Source: Sanderia malayensis
Taxonomy: Eukaryota > Cnidaria > Scyphozoa > Semaeostomeae > Pelagiidae
DNA: 64,000 nucleotides
Reading direction: 5' to 3'
NCBI GenBank assembly: GCA_013076295.1
Contig: RQOL01000374.1
Span: 3,772,743-3,836,742, forward strand
Part shown: positions 1 through 10,828 of the stretch, one piece after another
Position numbering within the stretch: the stretch's first letter is position 1
Layout: each line of letters begins with the position of its first letter
Position numbers and translations under genes: made by a program
The notes under the pieces: generated by a model
Databases searched by the model: none
What the model was told of the DNA's origin: nothing
The model's input: only the letters and a program-made list of their open reading frames with translations

Positions 1-2337
1 AGTGTGATGAGCATTCATTCCTGGTTTGCCACGCCACTCCAGTTATTAAGATCCACCAAGAACGATCCGGACACTTTCACAACACTCCAGTGTCCGGGGG
101 TGTTTATCAACAACAACACGATCTGGGTCCTGCGTAGCGCCTGTATCAAAAGAGATATGCTTTGCCATGCTCTCCGATATTACCTATGGGAGTATGGCTT
201 TCCTTTTCTCTGTGAAAACTGCAATCTGTCCATGACAACAGTTTTTTGGATAAGAAATTGCATACAACATTAAGATTATCCCTCTCTCATCCCAATAAGT
301 AATGATAACTAATGTACTTATTAAAATTAACTCTTGAATATGTAGTATTACATATTCCAAATTAAAATTGCAGTTTTCATGAACACCAAGGAAACCTCGA
401 ACAAAGGTTACCCCTTGAACTTGGTGTTCGAGCTTTAAATTAATGTAACCGGCAATCTTCTATTTTTACTATGACCAAACCTAATGGTGAGAACGCACGA
501 AGCATCGAAAGAACAGACATCCGTGTGGTTGATTTGTGGCACGCAAGTGTGAATTTGATATTGAACAATGCTGTCAACATCGCTGGACACTCCACATGAT
601 GAATGAAGACATTAATACAATCTACATACAAATTTATCTCTCATTCATCTTCACCATCCATTGATAACTGTCAAGAATAATAATTAATTGATTACTATTT
701 TTTACTAATGTAATTTTTTTACATATATAAAAAGATTTCAGGATTAATCTACTCTCTATTAGTATCCAATAACCTTCATCAATGTTAATTTTTAATGAGA
801 TGCATTTCTATAGTTTATCTTAACCAATAATAGAAGTTTATCTCACCTTGAAACGAGGCCATTGCATCACATCGAAAAAGACTTTGGCCTCATTTCCATC
901 AATGGCACGCACCGCTAACTTTTGAAATGCCTTATGAAATAGGATGAATTTGATTCATGAAACAGCTAAACTTTGGCATCACAAAAAATTATCAAGAGGA
1001 CAACTTTAAGTTTGAAAACTATCTCCAGATTTAACAGAGAGCATTTTCAATGTGTCTTACAGGTAGGTGAATACATTTAGATCTTATACTTAACCATTTG
1101 CAATTCAATCACCAGCTTATTTTTTGTTACGCCATCCAAGCTTCACTGATTGCCCCGACACACGACACGACAGTTTCTTCGGTTAGGCCATGCAAACCTC
1201 AACAATTGTTTTACAACTTTACAGTTTCGCTGATTCAAAAATAAATTTCTGGTGCCCTGACTATATGTGCCTACGTAGTGCCAGCTTGGACTCAAAATAA
1301 TTTTTCCAGTATTTGCCACTTTCTGGATTCCTTTGTGTTCATTGCCTCTATGTGTTACATACATCAACATCTTCTTGAAACTAAAGTTTTTTCCCAATAT
1401 TAATGATGAATGACCTAAAAATCATCTTCAAAAGCTTTTCCTGTTTAGTTTCATTGCTGTATGTCAAGGAAACTACTGTAATGATGTTTACGGTAATAAT
1501 TGTATTGAGCTCTAGGAAAACTAACCTGGATGTTACAAACACACACTGTCAGGTCATCTAATTAATAATTCATGCATTACATGAACACTTAACAATTGAC
1601 ATTTACCAGCCTCTTAATGCACAAGTGCAGAAAGCCAATGAAAATATATTACAACAACATGAAAGTTTGTTTTCACTAATTGATAAACAATCTCTATCTA
1701 CCTCGTTCTATTAGTACATCAAGTTATGTAGCAAAGCATAAATATAATTTTCACAGATTTTGCATTTCAAACATGTTTTTGAAGTAATCCACAAAGGGAA
1801 TCACTGCGGCTTCACAACTATGATATTGTTCTATTGTCCTGTATTATTTGGCACCATTAATGATTTCTTTTTTCCCATATGATACTTAGTGAAACAAATG
1901 CTGAAGTGCTGAACCAAAGCTGTCAATGTCACTAATGTTTGCTATTCACACCATGCAATTGTCAAATGGCTCAAACAAACATTTACTACGATATATGAAA
2001 AGTCAATGGAATCCTTAACAAACTCATGGAAAGAGAATTCTGTCTATGTAAGTTTCAATCACATTTTAATTCCACTAGCCTTTTGCGACAGCCTATTGCC
2101 TCATAATAATTGACTGAAATGGGAAACTGCTAAAATGACAATGTATTACCTACATCATTTTGATTCAAATGAAATTCTTGCCCAATATCAAACCTCATGT
2201 GTTATGACCTATGTATATTAGTCAAATCTAAGTTAACTTAGGATTTACATTAATTAGCTTTTCACTAACCTTTCACCAAAAGTATTGTGTTTTCAGAGGT
2301 CTACGGGCGAATGAGGGAAGCGAGTGATGACCCCTAG
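1..2337 (+). mobile_element. Helitron, 3' non-coding portion
   Basis: This stretch matches the reverse complement of about 60400-62820, where it lies downstream of a RepHel helicase gene, so it is the 3' non-coding part of the same Helitron family in the opposite orientation. It ends in CCCCTAG followed by T, the CTRR|T terminus of Helitrons. The last 39 bases (GGGCGAATGAGGGAAGCGAG then TGATGACCCCTAG) are the terminal module shared with the Helitrons ending at 45789 and 58758. Compared with the right-hand copy it lacks about 0.6 kb just before the end, including the 112-bp tandem repeats: the sequence jumps from CAGAGGTCTA directly into the terminal module. No coding sequence remains; the short ORFs here are not conserved as proteins. 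Confidence 0.8.
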
Positions 2338-2691
2338 TAAATACTATATTCTACAAAAAATCAATATCTATAAACTTACTATCTGTTTGTCTTTGTAGCT
2401 TTCAACACGATACTCGGGCCTAATGACAACACAGCAGTAAAAAACAACAAAGCTCTAGTGTAACGTCTTTCTTCTCGACTTCTTCACTGAAAACTGAACC
2501 GAGAACTTGCCACGCCTGACAACCTATATGGCTACGACGAGTCCCGAGGGTAACACAAATGCAGAATATACGACAAGATCAAAGGTCAAACGATATTACA
2601 GCAAAACAAGTACAAAGTTCAAACATCAACAACAACAAGAACAACAAAGCTACGACACATTAAAAACAAAGCTACCATTCTGTAGTCAACA
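2338..2691 (-). repeat. BEL/Pao LTR, left copy (3' LTR)
   Basis: Direct repeat of 7797-8147 with scattered substitutions and small indels. It begins (plus strand) TAAATACTATATTCTAC right after the Helitron CTAG and ends GTAGTCAACA, the complement of a TGTTGAC LTR start. The inner neighbour is a purine-rich tract and then the integrase end. Confidence 0.7.
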
Positions 2692-2772
2692 TACCCGCCC
2701 TCAACATACCCGCATATGTTGTACTGTACGGGTATAAACAGGCGATAAGTCTGTTTATTTCTTCAATAAAGT

Positions 2773-4246
2773 CTATGTTGAATCGTCATCTGCAGCTTCT
2801 AGTAAACATAACTTTGTCACAGGTCTTCTATATTCTGAATTCATGGTCTTCACTTTCGCTGATCGAGCAAGTCCATCTCTTCCCTCATATACTTCCACTA
2901 CTCTTCCCAAAGGCCATTGATTTCTGTTATGCGTTTGTTCCATGACAAGCACCAAATCATTCTTTTTCAGATTGCATTCGATTGAATTCCATTTCTGTCT
3001 CAATTGCAGAGTTGGTAGATATTCCTTGGTCCATCTTTTCCAGAAAAGGTCAGCCATGTATTGAATCTGCTTCCATCTTCTCTTGCTATACGACTCCTTA
3101 TTTGTAAAAACACCAGGTGGGAAAGTTTGATTGGATCTTAGGAGCAGCAAATGATTTGGAGTTATTGCATTGAAATCTTTGGGGTCGTCTGATACCTTAA
3201 TGAGCGGTCTTGCATTCAGTATTGCTTCAATTTCACAGAAAAGGGTTTGTAAACCTTCATCGTCGACCATTTGATTTTTCAAAATTGCATTGAAAATTCG
3301 TCTTACAGATCTTATTGCACGCTCCCATGCACCACACATTTGTGAGCTGAATGTGTGAAAATCCACTTTATATCTTTCTGAAGGAGAAATTCATGCACTT
3401 AAATCTGATTCCATTGCTGCATTGCGATTCTGAGTTCTTTTTCACCACTTCTGAAGTTGGAGCCATTGCCACAACGTATTTCTTCTGGATTTCTGCGTCT
3501 CGAAATGAATCTTCTGAGGGCATTTATAAATGAACCTGTGTCCATACTGAAAACAATTTCAAGATGAATCGCTTTTATGGAAAGGCAAGTAAATATGACT
3601 CGCCATCTCTTTATCGTACATTTTCCTCGCTTGACCATAAACGGCCCAAAACAATCAATTCCAATAAAGGAAAATGGTGGTTTATCTGAGGTTACTCTAT
3701 CTTCGGGCAAATCCGCCATCTTCTGCATGCCAGGATTTCCACATCGACACTTACAGTCGAAGCAACTTCTGATAATACGACGCACTGATGGTCTTGCCTG
3801 GATGATCCAATACACGCCAAAACATATTCTTGCCCAAAGTGTCCAGAGCTCTGGTGAAAATGTCGAATAATGAGATCGCTTACGTGATGCTTCTTGGGAA
3901 GAATAATCTGATGCTTTGCCTCACGACTTCTGTACGGAGCATTGGTGAGTCGGCCGCCAACACTTAATATACCATCAATGATCACTGGATCTAGTCTGTA
4001 TAGAGAACCTGATCTTCGTACTGCCTTTTGTTGAGACTGTAATAGCTTTAACTCATCCCCAAAGCATTCATTTTGCACAGATTTCACAATCGCACATTCG
4101 GCTTCCCGGATCTCTTCTGCTGTCAGTCTGCCACTCTTCAATTCATGTGCTTCGCTGTCTTTTCTGATGCTTCTTAGCAACCAACGTTTATATCTTAACA
4201 ACCAAGCCACAGACTTTTTAAAGCAATCCAGTTGGAGAACTTGCAA
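2773..4246 (-). pseudogene. BEL/Pao integrase, broken
   Basis: The C-terminal part of the BEL polyprotein is spread over three frames (about 4246-3692, 3815-3399 and 3366-2773), so at least two frameshifts have occurred. Visible domains in order are an H2C2 zinc-binding region (HHVSDLIIRHFHQSSGH), the integrase core start (FIGIDCFGPF, first catalytic Asp), the second core motif and the third (GAWERAIRS, catalytic Glu). Where most BEL integrases read SDNG, this copy reads RCGNGSNF, so the second catalytic Asp appears replaced by Gly. A C-terminal chromatin-binding-type tail (NDLVLVMEQ, WPLGRVVEVYEG) is preserved, as in other BEL elements. The product could not be a functional integrase. Confidence 0.85.
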
Positions 4247-6321
4247 AATATCTGGTCAGTCATATCACTGGATGGGATGATCTGCACTGAATGCGTCTGC
4301 AGGATCTTCTTAACTTCGACATCATCTTCGGACAAATCTTGTGGGGAAACATTTCTCGGCCAATATTGCTGCTCTTTGCACAGAAAGTCTGAACCATGTA
4401 GCCATCTACAACTGCATATCAAACCGTCTGCACTGAGTCCCCTGGATGCATCATCTGCCACATTGGAGCTTGCATCAACATATCGCCACTGTGATGGATC
4501 TGATTCGTCATGTATCACTGCAATTCGGTTTCCAACATACGTATTGAATCTTCTGCTTTCATTCCTTATGTAACAGAGTACGGCTGAGCTATCTGTCCAG
4601 AAAGTTGATTCAATGAATTCCATGTCTAATTCCCTTTTCAGCATAGCATCCAGTTTAACAGGAAGAGTTGCAGCTGCCAGTTCCAGTCTTGGAATTGTCA
4701 TTCTCTTCAGGGTGGTTAACCTCGATTTCGCAAGAATAAAGGAGCATGTCACATCGTCGGTTTTGTTGACTGATCTCAGGTACGTTACGACGCCATATCC
4801 CACTTCAGAGGTGTATTTCTGTTTCAAACTTGGATCTTTTTGCAGACGAATTTTCAGGTATTCCATCCGCTTCTGAGCCAGTCTTCGGTTATTCGGCAGG
4901 TCAGGAGGATTTCTTTTCCACGGGATTGAAACATTGTAATGGCCGTCATGTAACTGTATCGAGTCTTTAAATACTGTAAGTGCTCTGCCATCTTCTACTG
5001 ACATCGTCTTCTGGCTGTCAACATTCGACTCTCCGAACTCTTGGTTGAGGTACCTCTTCAATTGATCATAGAGCTTGTCATCAGATGGAACAGAATCAGA
5101 AAGGAAGCATTCATCACCATGGTTGTAGGAAACGCCAATTGGGCCATTGAGCGTCCAACCAAACATCGTCTTTATTGCATATGGGCCACCGTTTTCACTT
5201 TTCCGCATTTCTTCTTGCTGCAACGCATCTGGCACATCCACTCCAATTAACAAGTTTACCTCACCATCGCAAATTTCATCCTGCAGCATGATTCCATTCA
5301 AATGGGGCCATCTGCTTACGTCTTCTTGACAAGCAAGCGCTGACTTCGAGATATTCATCTTCTTTGTGGAAAATACATTGGGCATTTGAAGGCATTGCGT
5401 CTCCTTAAGGTTCATCACTTCTAAGCTGACTACTGACGTCTGGTAATTTATATCAACGCCGCTGATGGTAGCAACAGATGTTTGATGTTTTGTTCCAGTC
5501 ACACCAAGTTCTTTCAGAAGGGCTTCACTACAAAAGGAGGCAGTGGATCCATTGTCAAGAAGGGCATAGGTCTTCATTACCTTGTCACTTTCTGCTCCTT
5601 TCACCTTCAGGGGCACTATCGGCAACCCCTTGTTAACTCGCCTCTGTTCATCAAAGGTAGTTACTCCGACGAACGTTTCATTGGGCTCATTCGAATCAGT
5701 CTGGGTATTCTTTCTCCACTCATCCTTGCGTTTCTTCTCATATGCCATCAGAGAGTTGTGTATTGCTGTTAGATGTTTACGGCATATATCACAATCTGGG
5801 ACTGAGCAATCTTTTCTTTGTTTGCATCCAGCTGACAAATGGTAGGACGACAGGCAGTTATCACAGAGCTTCTTTGAGCGGATGAAGTTGAAAATTTCCT
5901 TTCCGCTTTTCTTCTTGAATTCATCACAGTTAATCAGCTTGTGGTTTTTCTCGCAGAAGTAACATCGCACGTTCGTTGGACTGAAACTCGGTCTTCTGTC
6001 ATTCCTCTGGATACTGAAATTCAGGTTTCGCTGTGCATTCACTGAACTGGGCATTCTGTTCTGGGTATTTCTGAAAGATGAATCTCTGTTTACACTGTCC
6101 ATAATGGTACCAAAAACCGGGTCGTTCTTCTCCTTTGATACTGTCCGGATAAGGCATCGTACATCTTCAACCGTGGGTTCCCTTGACACGATCTGATATC
6201 TTGAACACATGATTGCCAACAAGACTTTACAAAGTTTGGACATCGCTCCAGAATCTTCACAAGTCTGTCTTCGTTGTTCATTTGCGTCAATCTGCCAGCC
6301 GCTTTCAGAGTTATTTCGCAA
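4195..6321 (-). pseudogene. BEL/Pao protease-RNase H frame lacking reverse transcriptase
   Basis: One open frame of 708 codons joins a zinc-knuckle region (RCYFCEKNHKLINCDEF, then CxxC pairs), a retroviral-type protease (YALLDNGSTASFC, active site DNGS), the conserved GGPYAIKTMFGWTLNGPIG segment and then RNase H (PRLELAAA, FWTDSSAVLCYI, NVADDASRG). At about 4805 the text runs from the LKQKYTSE that normally starts the reverse transcriptase straight into VGYGVVTYL of the RNase H entry. The whole reverse transcriptase, including its YxDD box, is therefore missing, yet the frame stays open. Family knowledge puts several hundred residues there. The upstream end overlaps the gag frame, implying a frameshift near 6100-6300. 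Confidence 0.85.
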
Positions 6322-7368
6322 TTCTCGAGGTCATCGGCCAGTTCTTGCAAACCTTCTCTATCACCAGGTTTTATCACAGGACCATCAGATACTTTCTTTA
6401 GCCATGACTTTGACACGGTGTAAGCATCACCAAAGCGTTCTGCTAAGATCTGCTTCGCCTTCGTGTATCCATACTGAGGTTCCAGGAGAATGCATCCTTC
6501 CATCGCTCTTCTCGCTTTCCCTGAGCAGAACTGTATCAGGAGTTGTAAACGTCTACTGAAATCACAAGTATCATTTTCGATGTTATTCTCAAAAGTTCGA
6601 ATGAAAAGAAAATACTTCAATGGATTGCCATCAAACACATTTGCCCTCGGTTTGCTCTCGAACATGTTTCTTTGACAGGGTTGCGGTTCCGCTGAGGAGG
6701 AGTCCATTGTTCTGCAAATGGATTCAAAGTGAGTTGCTGTATTGAACTGGGTGCTGGTGGAGGCTGGGTGTCATGGGTTCTTCTTTCAGTTTTCCAGACT
6801 TCCTTGATGTCTTGGAGCTTCTTGAATGGGAAAGGGAACTAGAGGAGCATGATGTAACTTCGCTAACCCAATCTTCGGGACCAACATCATCCAGTGGAGG
6901 TTCTGGCCGTCTCGTGAGGCAATGGGTTACTGCCGATACTCTTTCCATTACGTCGAGGAATCTTCTCTCAGCTTCTTTCATATATACCAGGCATTCTTCA
7001 ATGTCGTCCTCGTCAGTAATTGGGTCTTTATATTCTTCGCAAGCTGCCTTGAAGTCTTCAAATGTCCCAATGAGCCTGTTTTCTGCCGACCTGATTTCTT
7101 CCAAAGGTTTTCCCATGACCAAAACTTCTGAAATGCGGTTCACAGCTTTCGTCAACTCCCGTTTCGCATTAGCACTAGTCTTCTTCAGGTTTCTCATGCT
7201 TCTAACGTTAATACCATCGTCTCCACATAGCGCCATGACTTCTAACTTGATAGTCGCAATCTCAGATACGAACTGATGTAGCTGCTCACCAAACTCGGCT
7301 ACAGAGGGGTACGAACGAACCAACAGACTAACCCACGAACCAACAGCAGGAACAAGCAAGAAACACAC
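6090..7368 (-). pseudogene. BEL/Pao gag (DUF1759-like), frameshifted
   Basis: The N-terminal part (7368-6724) is helical and charged with a Ser-rich end, typical of the BEL gag start. The next part (6707-6090) carries FDGNPLKYFLFIRTFENNIE and LIQFCSGKARRAMEGC, the hallmark of the Pao gag domain. Between them the natural reading lies in the third frame (Q-P-P-P-A-P-S-S-I-Q-Q-L then NPFAEQW), so two compensating small indels separate the ORFs. Gag would form the particle and bind the genomic RNA. The start is uncertain because the leader is short and the LTR is interrupted. Confidence 0.75.
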
Positions 7369-7444
7369 AGTGCTGTAAATATCTGGTTATAGGTTGTTCG
7401 CTAAACAAATAATGCAGAACAATTAATATAAATTCACAAACAAA

Positions 7445-7796
7445 TCTAATATATATATTCTACGGAGTCACGTGACGGTGGCGAAACTCTGCCTAAAACA
7501 ATAGATTCGACCCGAAACAATAGGTCGGACGCCTCAAAACAATGGGACGAAACAGCGAATCGGTGATCAATAAACGGCGAATGGTATGTGGGGTTGAAAG
7601 GGGCATGAGCGTAGGCGAATGCAGCGCACAAAGTGCGCCAACCACATAGGCGAGCGCAGCGAGCTAACCCATTGTACGTGGGGTTGAAAGAGGCATGAGC
7701 GTAGGTGAATGCAGCACACGAAGTGCGCCAACCACATTAGGTTTTTTTCACTTGCCCCCCTCCGGGAAGCCAGCAAACGTGAGCGCTCCCGGCTAG
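7445..7796 (+). mobile_element. Short non-autonomous Helitron
   Basis: A 352-bp element starting TCTAATATATATATTC and ending CTCCCGGCTAG, lying between a 5' A and a 3' T as Helitrons do. A stem (CCGGGA at 7762, TCCCGG at 7787) sits just before the CTAG. The 5' 80 bases match those of the Helitrons at 43356 and 56174 (CACGTGACGGTGGCGAAACT). It contains two copies of a roughly 112-bp unit (GGGGTTGAAAG..GGCATGAGCGTAGG) that recurs, inverted, at 59830-60240. It encodes nothing and lies inside the right LTR of the BEL element. Confidence 0.8.
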
Positions 7797-8147
7797 TAAA
7801 TACTATATTCTACAAAAAATCAATATCTATAAACTTACTATCTGTTTGTCCTCGTAGCTTTCAACACGATACTCGGGCCTAATGACAACACAGCAGTAAA
7901 AAACAACAAAGCTCTAGTGTAACGTCTTTCTTCCCGACTTCTGCACTGAAAACTGAACCAAGAACTTGCCACGCCTGACAACCTATATGGCTGCGACGAG
8001 TCCCAAGGGTAACACAAAGGCACAAATATACGACAAGATCAAAGGTCAAACAATATTACAGCAAAACAAGTACAAAGTTAAAAGATCAACAACAACAACA
8101 ACAAAGTTATGACACATTAAAACAAAGCTACCATTCTGTAGTCAACA
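7797..8147 (-). repeat. BEL/Pao LTR, right copy (5' LTR, interrupted)
   Basis: Direct repeat of 2338-2691 by eye about 93-95% identical. On the minus strand it begins TGTTGACTACAGAATGG. The rest of this LTR must lie beyond the Helitron, in 7369-7444, before gag. The boundary at 8147/8148 is the junction with copia coding sequence. Confidence 0.7.
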
Positions 8148-8829
8148 CCTTCCATTCTTTCCTTCCATCACGTCCTTGCCATGCTTCTCTGATGGAATTT
8201 GGTTCATGAATAGAGGAGCTTCAAATAGAAGGGCTTGCGATAACAGAGAGAACTGCATCATTCTGTTTGTTGTGTTTGTCATTTGGTGTAGTTTCACATT
8301 TGAGTTGATGACCATTGACCCATGTACCATATTTCTCTGGTTGCCTTCTATTTCTTTGTGATCGTCTTATGCTTTTGTTCTCTCCCACTGGTTGCATGTA
8401 TGCTGGCTGTTCAAATGGTTCCATTTGTTCTGGGACTTCTATTTCAACTTCACTTTCTCCCTCTGGTTCCACGCTGTGCTGGCGCCTCGAGCTGTTCAGC
8501 TTCACTTTCCTTATCTGGATATGTCATGTTGAAATCCTTTTCGAAGTTCAAGTAAACATCTACACTTTCCATTCTAATTGGTTGACTGCCTGTGTCACCA
8601 AAATCAGATTCACTAAACTTTACATCACGGCTTACAGTCACTCTTTTGGTAGTTGGATTATACATTCTGTATCCGTGACAGCGATCAGCATAGCCGAAGA
8701 AAATGCATCTTTGGGATTTCACATCTAGCTTCTTCCTAATTTGCTTTGGAATGTGGACATATCCATTGCAGCCAAATACTTTTAAATTTGAAATGTTTGG
8801 CTTCTTGCCAAACCAAATTTCATATAGCG
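8148..8829 (-). pseudogene. Copia integrase C-terminus and start of reverse transcriptase
   Basis: Reading inward from the gypsy junction on the minus strand, the frame gives LYEIWFGKKP and then the conserved copia stretch with GYVHIPKQIRKKLD-like residues, CIFFGYADRCHGYRMYNP and RDVKFSE. This is followed by an acidic linker and RSQRNRRQPEKYG, the usual signature before the copia reverse transcriptase. A frame change lies between 8450 and 8505. The text ends in the first residues of the reverse transcriptase region (LFMNQIPSEKHGKDVMEG), cut by the BEL LTR at 8147. It is a fragment and cannot work alone. Confidence 0.8.
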
Positions 8830-8833
8830 TGTG

Positions 8834-9056
8834 TGTAAGGACGTCACTTCCAAGTTAGTAGGAACCCTACTGTGTTTAAAATAAACAGAATCAGAGGACC
8901 TATTATTGTTGTTGACTGAGTACGAGTAGTCGTTACATTCGAATATATAGAGTTTTCGTTAACGAAGATTGAGATGAGCTGTGGATAAACGTTAGAGTTT
9001 TTTATTGACTTCTGATCGAACCGAGGGATAAACACACTAAATATCGGAGGGTTACA
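8834..9056 (+). repeat. Gypsy 5' LTR
   Basis: 223 bp, TGTAAGG to TTACA, matching 23263-23485 with few differences (for example GACGTC versus GACGCC near the start). Flanked on the left by the TGTG duplication. Confidence 0.92.
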
Positions 9057-9455
9057 TTTGGTGGCCAGTGTGGGTCAAGAAGTCTTACTCATCTCATCGT
9101 GCAACGAACCACAGCAGACGTGATCCAGCAGAGCCCTGATATCACGCAGTTCCAAGGGCGTTTCAGCTAAGTTACAGTTTTCTCTCAAGGTTATTTTACT
9201 TTGTTTTTCCTCTTCAATATTCTCCCGATGTATGCTCAAGACTGGCAGCGATTTTTCTCTACCAGGGGAGAGGTTATGTGTGTGATTTTCAAAGAAAGCT
9301 AACTGAATATCTTCACTATTTCATCTTCACACGGAAGTTGCAGTGACGTTCATTATTTGATTTCAGAGCCGACACTTTGTTTATGTTTACGTGTGATACT
9401 TTCCATGTTGAGAGAATAACTATAAACGAATTTTGCAAGTTTTTCATCATTTACG
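9057..9455 (+). other. Gypsy leader with probable primer-binding site
   Basis: The sequence right after the LTR, TTTGGTGGCCAGTGTGGG, is in the position of a tRNA primer-binding site; I do not assign the tRNA. The rest of the 400-bp leader has no open frame of note before the gag ATG at 9456. Confidence 0.55.
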
Positions 9456-10828
9456 ATGTCTTCATCTGACCTCAAAACACTGCAGTTGCAGTTTGACTCT
9501 TTGTTATGTCAACAAACGCCTGAGCAGTTGACAAAACTCGTATCGTGCATGAAGATTTCTGACAGTGTGGTGGAAGATAAAAGTAGACTCGAAATTGTCA
9601 GAATAGTGCGAAACCACCTTGATAAAGCTATGACCGACCCCGATGCTACTGATTTAGATTTATTTCTCCGCAATTTAGTTGCATTTGTAACGGATAAACC
9701 ACCACCCCTCAAAAAGACTGAGGAGGAAGAAGAGTTGGCAAGGCTTCAAAATACCCTACAGGAACTTAAACTGCAACAGGAAGCCCAGTTGAAATCAATA
9801 TTAGAGCAGCTGGAGGAAGCAAAAAAGAAAGTTTCGGGGGATATAACGACCACTTCAAGGTCCGAAAAATCTGAAACTGAGCAGAAAAATTTAGCTGCAA
9901 TAGCATCAATATTGCATCATGAATTTAAAATTTCTAGCCAAATAGGAGAGCCTGCACAAGCAGACAAGCTTACATACGTCTCTTTGACACACCAAATTGA
10001 CTCTGGAGTTGCTAAGGGTTACAGCGAAAATGAAATTTGTGATGTAGTAATAAATCAATTTCACTACAAAGTAGTTTGCGAAATTATGTGCTCACAATGG
10101 CAGATCGCTCTTTGAGCAAATTGCGATCAATTTTGCGCGTATTCTTTCAACAAAAGACGGCATCTGATCTGTATCAAAATTTGGTGACATCATCGCAAGA
10201 GCCAAAAGAAACGCCTGAGCAATTTCTGCTAAGAGCACTCGATGCCTGCAATAAGGTACTTTTTGGTGCACAGGAGGAAACCTCCCAGGGTGCGTACAGC
10301 CAACAACTGGTGCAGAATACATTTCTCAAAACGGTGGAGACTGGCCTGAGAGATGAAAATCTGGTGAGCAATTTTCACCCATTTTTACGTCCTCCTGGAC
10401 TTACGGATGAAGACCTGATGCACAATTTGAATGAACTTGCAACAAAACAGGTAGAAAGAAAAGCAAAGATCGTCTTTTCAGCGGAGCGCCAATGTGCGGC
10501 GAAAGTAAGTGCTGTGAGCGTCACTGAACGTGACCTCCCCAAGATTCCCAATCAACCCGAACAAAACAGGTTGGCTGTAATGAGAACAAAACAAAAAAAC
10601 TCTTTGCGGAAGTCAAAGAACTCAAAACAAATCTTGCCGATCTAAAAAGAAGTTTAGATGGAAACCCCCAGGTTGCCAATACACCCCCTCGATTTCAAAA
10701 CCGAGGGCACGGAAGGGGGCGTGGTCGTTACAACTATCAGAAGACTGGTTATCGTTCTAGATGCTGCCGCTATTGTGGTGAACAGGGACATTTTCGGTCA
10801 CAGTGCCCTACTTAAGTGCAAAATCAAG
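9456..10828 (+). pseudogene. Gypsy gag with zinc knuckle, frameshifted
   Basis: The gag begins at ATG 9456 (MSSSDLKTLQLQF). A coiled-coil, Glu/Lys-rich stretch (residues about 85-130) precedes the capsid-like part. A frameshift near 10080 moves the text to a second frame running to 10645, which includes ETPEQFLLRALDACNKV and is the helical capsid region. A third frame (about 10745-10826) holds a CCHC zinc knuckle (CRYCGEQGHFRSQC) that ends at a TAA. In an intact element these would form one gag protein that packages RNA. The breaks show decay. Confidence 0.8.

Larger units (their letters stand above)
2338..8147 (-). mobile_element. BEL/Pao LTR retrotransposon, degenerate
   Basis: A minus-strand retroelement with gag (DUF1759-like), CCHC-type knuckles, a DUF1758-like protease, RNase H and integrase, flanked by a roughly 350-bp direct repeat (2338-2691 and 7797-8147) that starts TGTTGAC on the minus strand. 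This order and these domains are those of BEL/Pao elements. A purine-rich tract (GAGGGCGGG on the minus strand) sits next to the left LTR as expected of a polypurine tract. It is inactive: several frameshifts, no reverse transcriptase palm, and a Helitron in the right LTR. On the right it abuts copia coding sequence, so it probably inserted into the copia element; the matching left target duplication cannot be seen because a Helitron end lies there. Confidence 0.85.
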
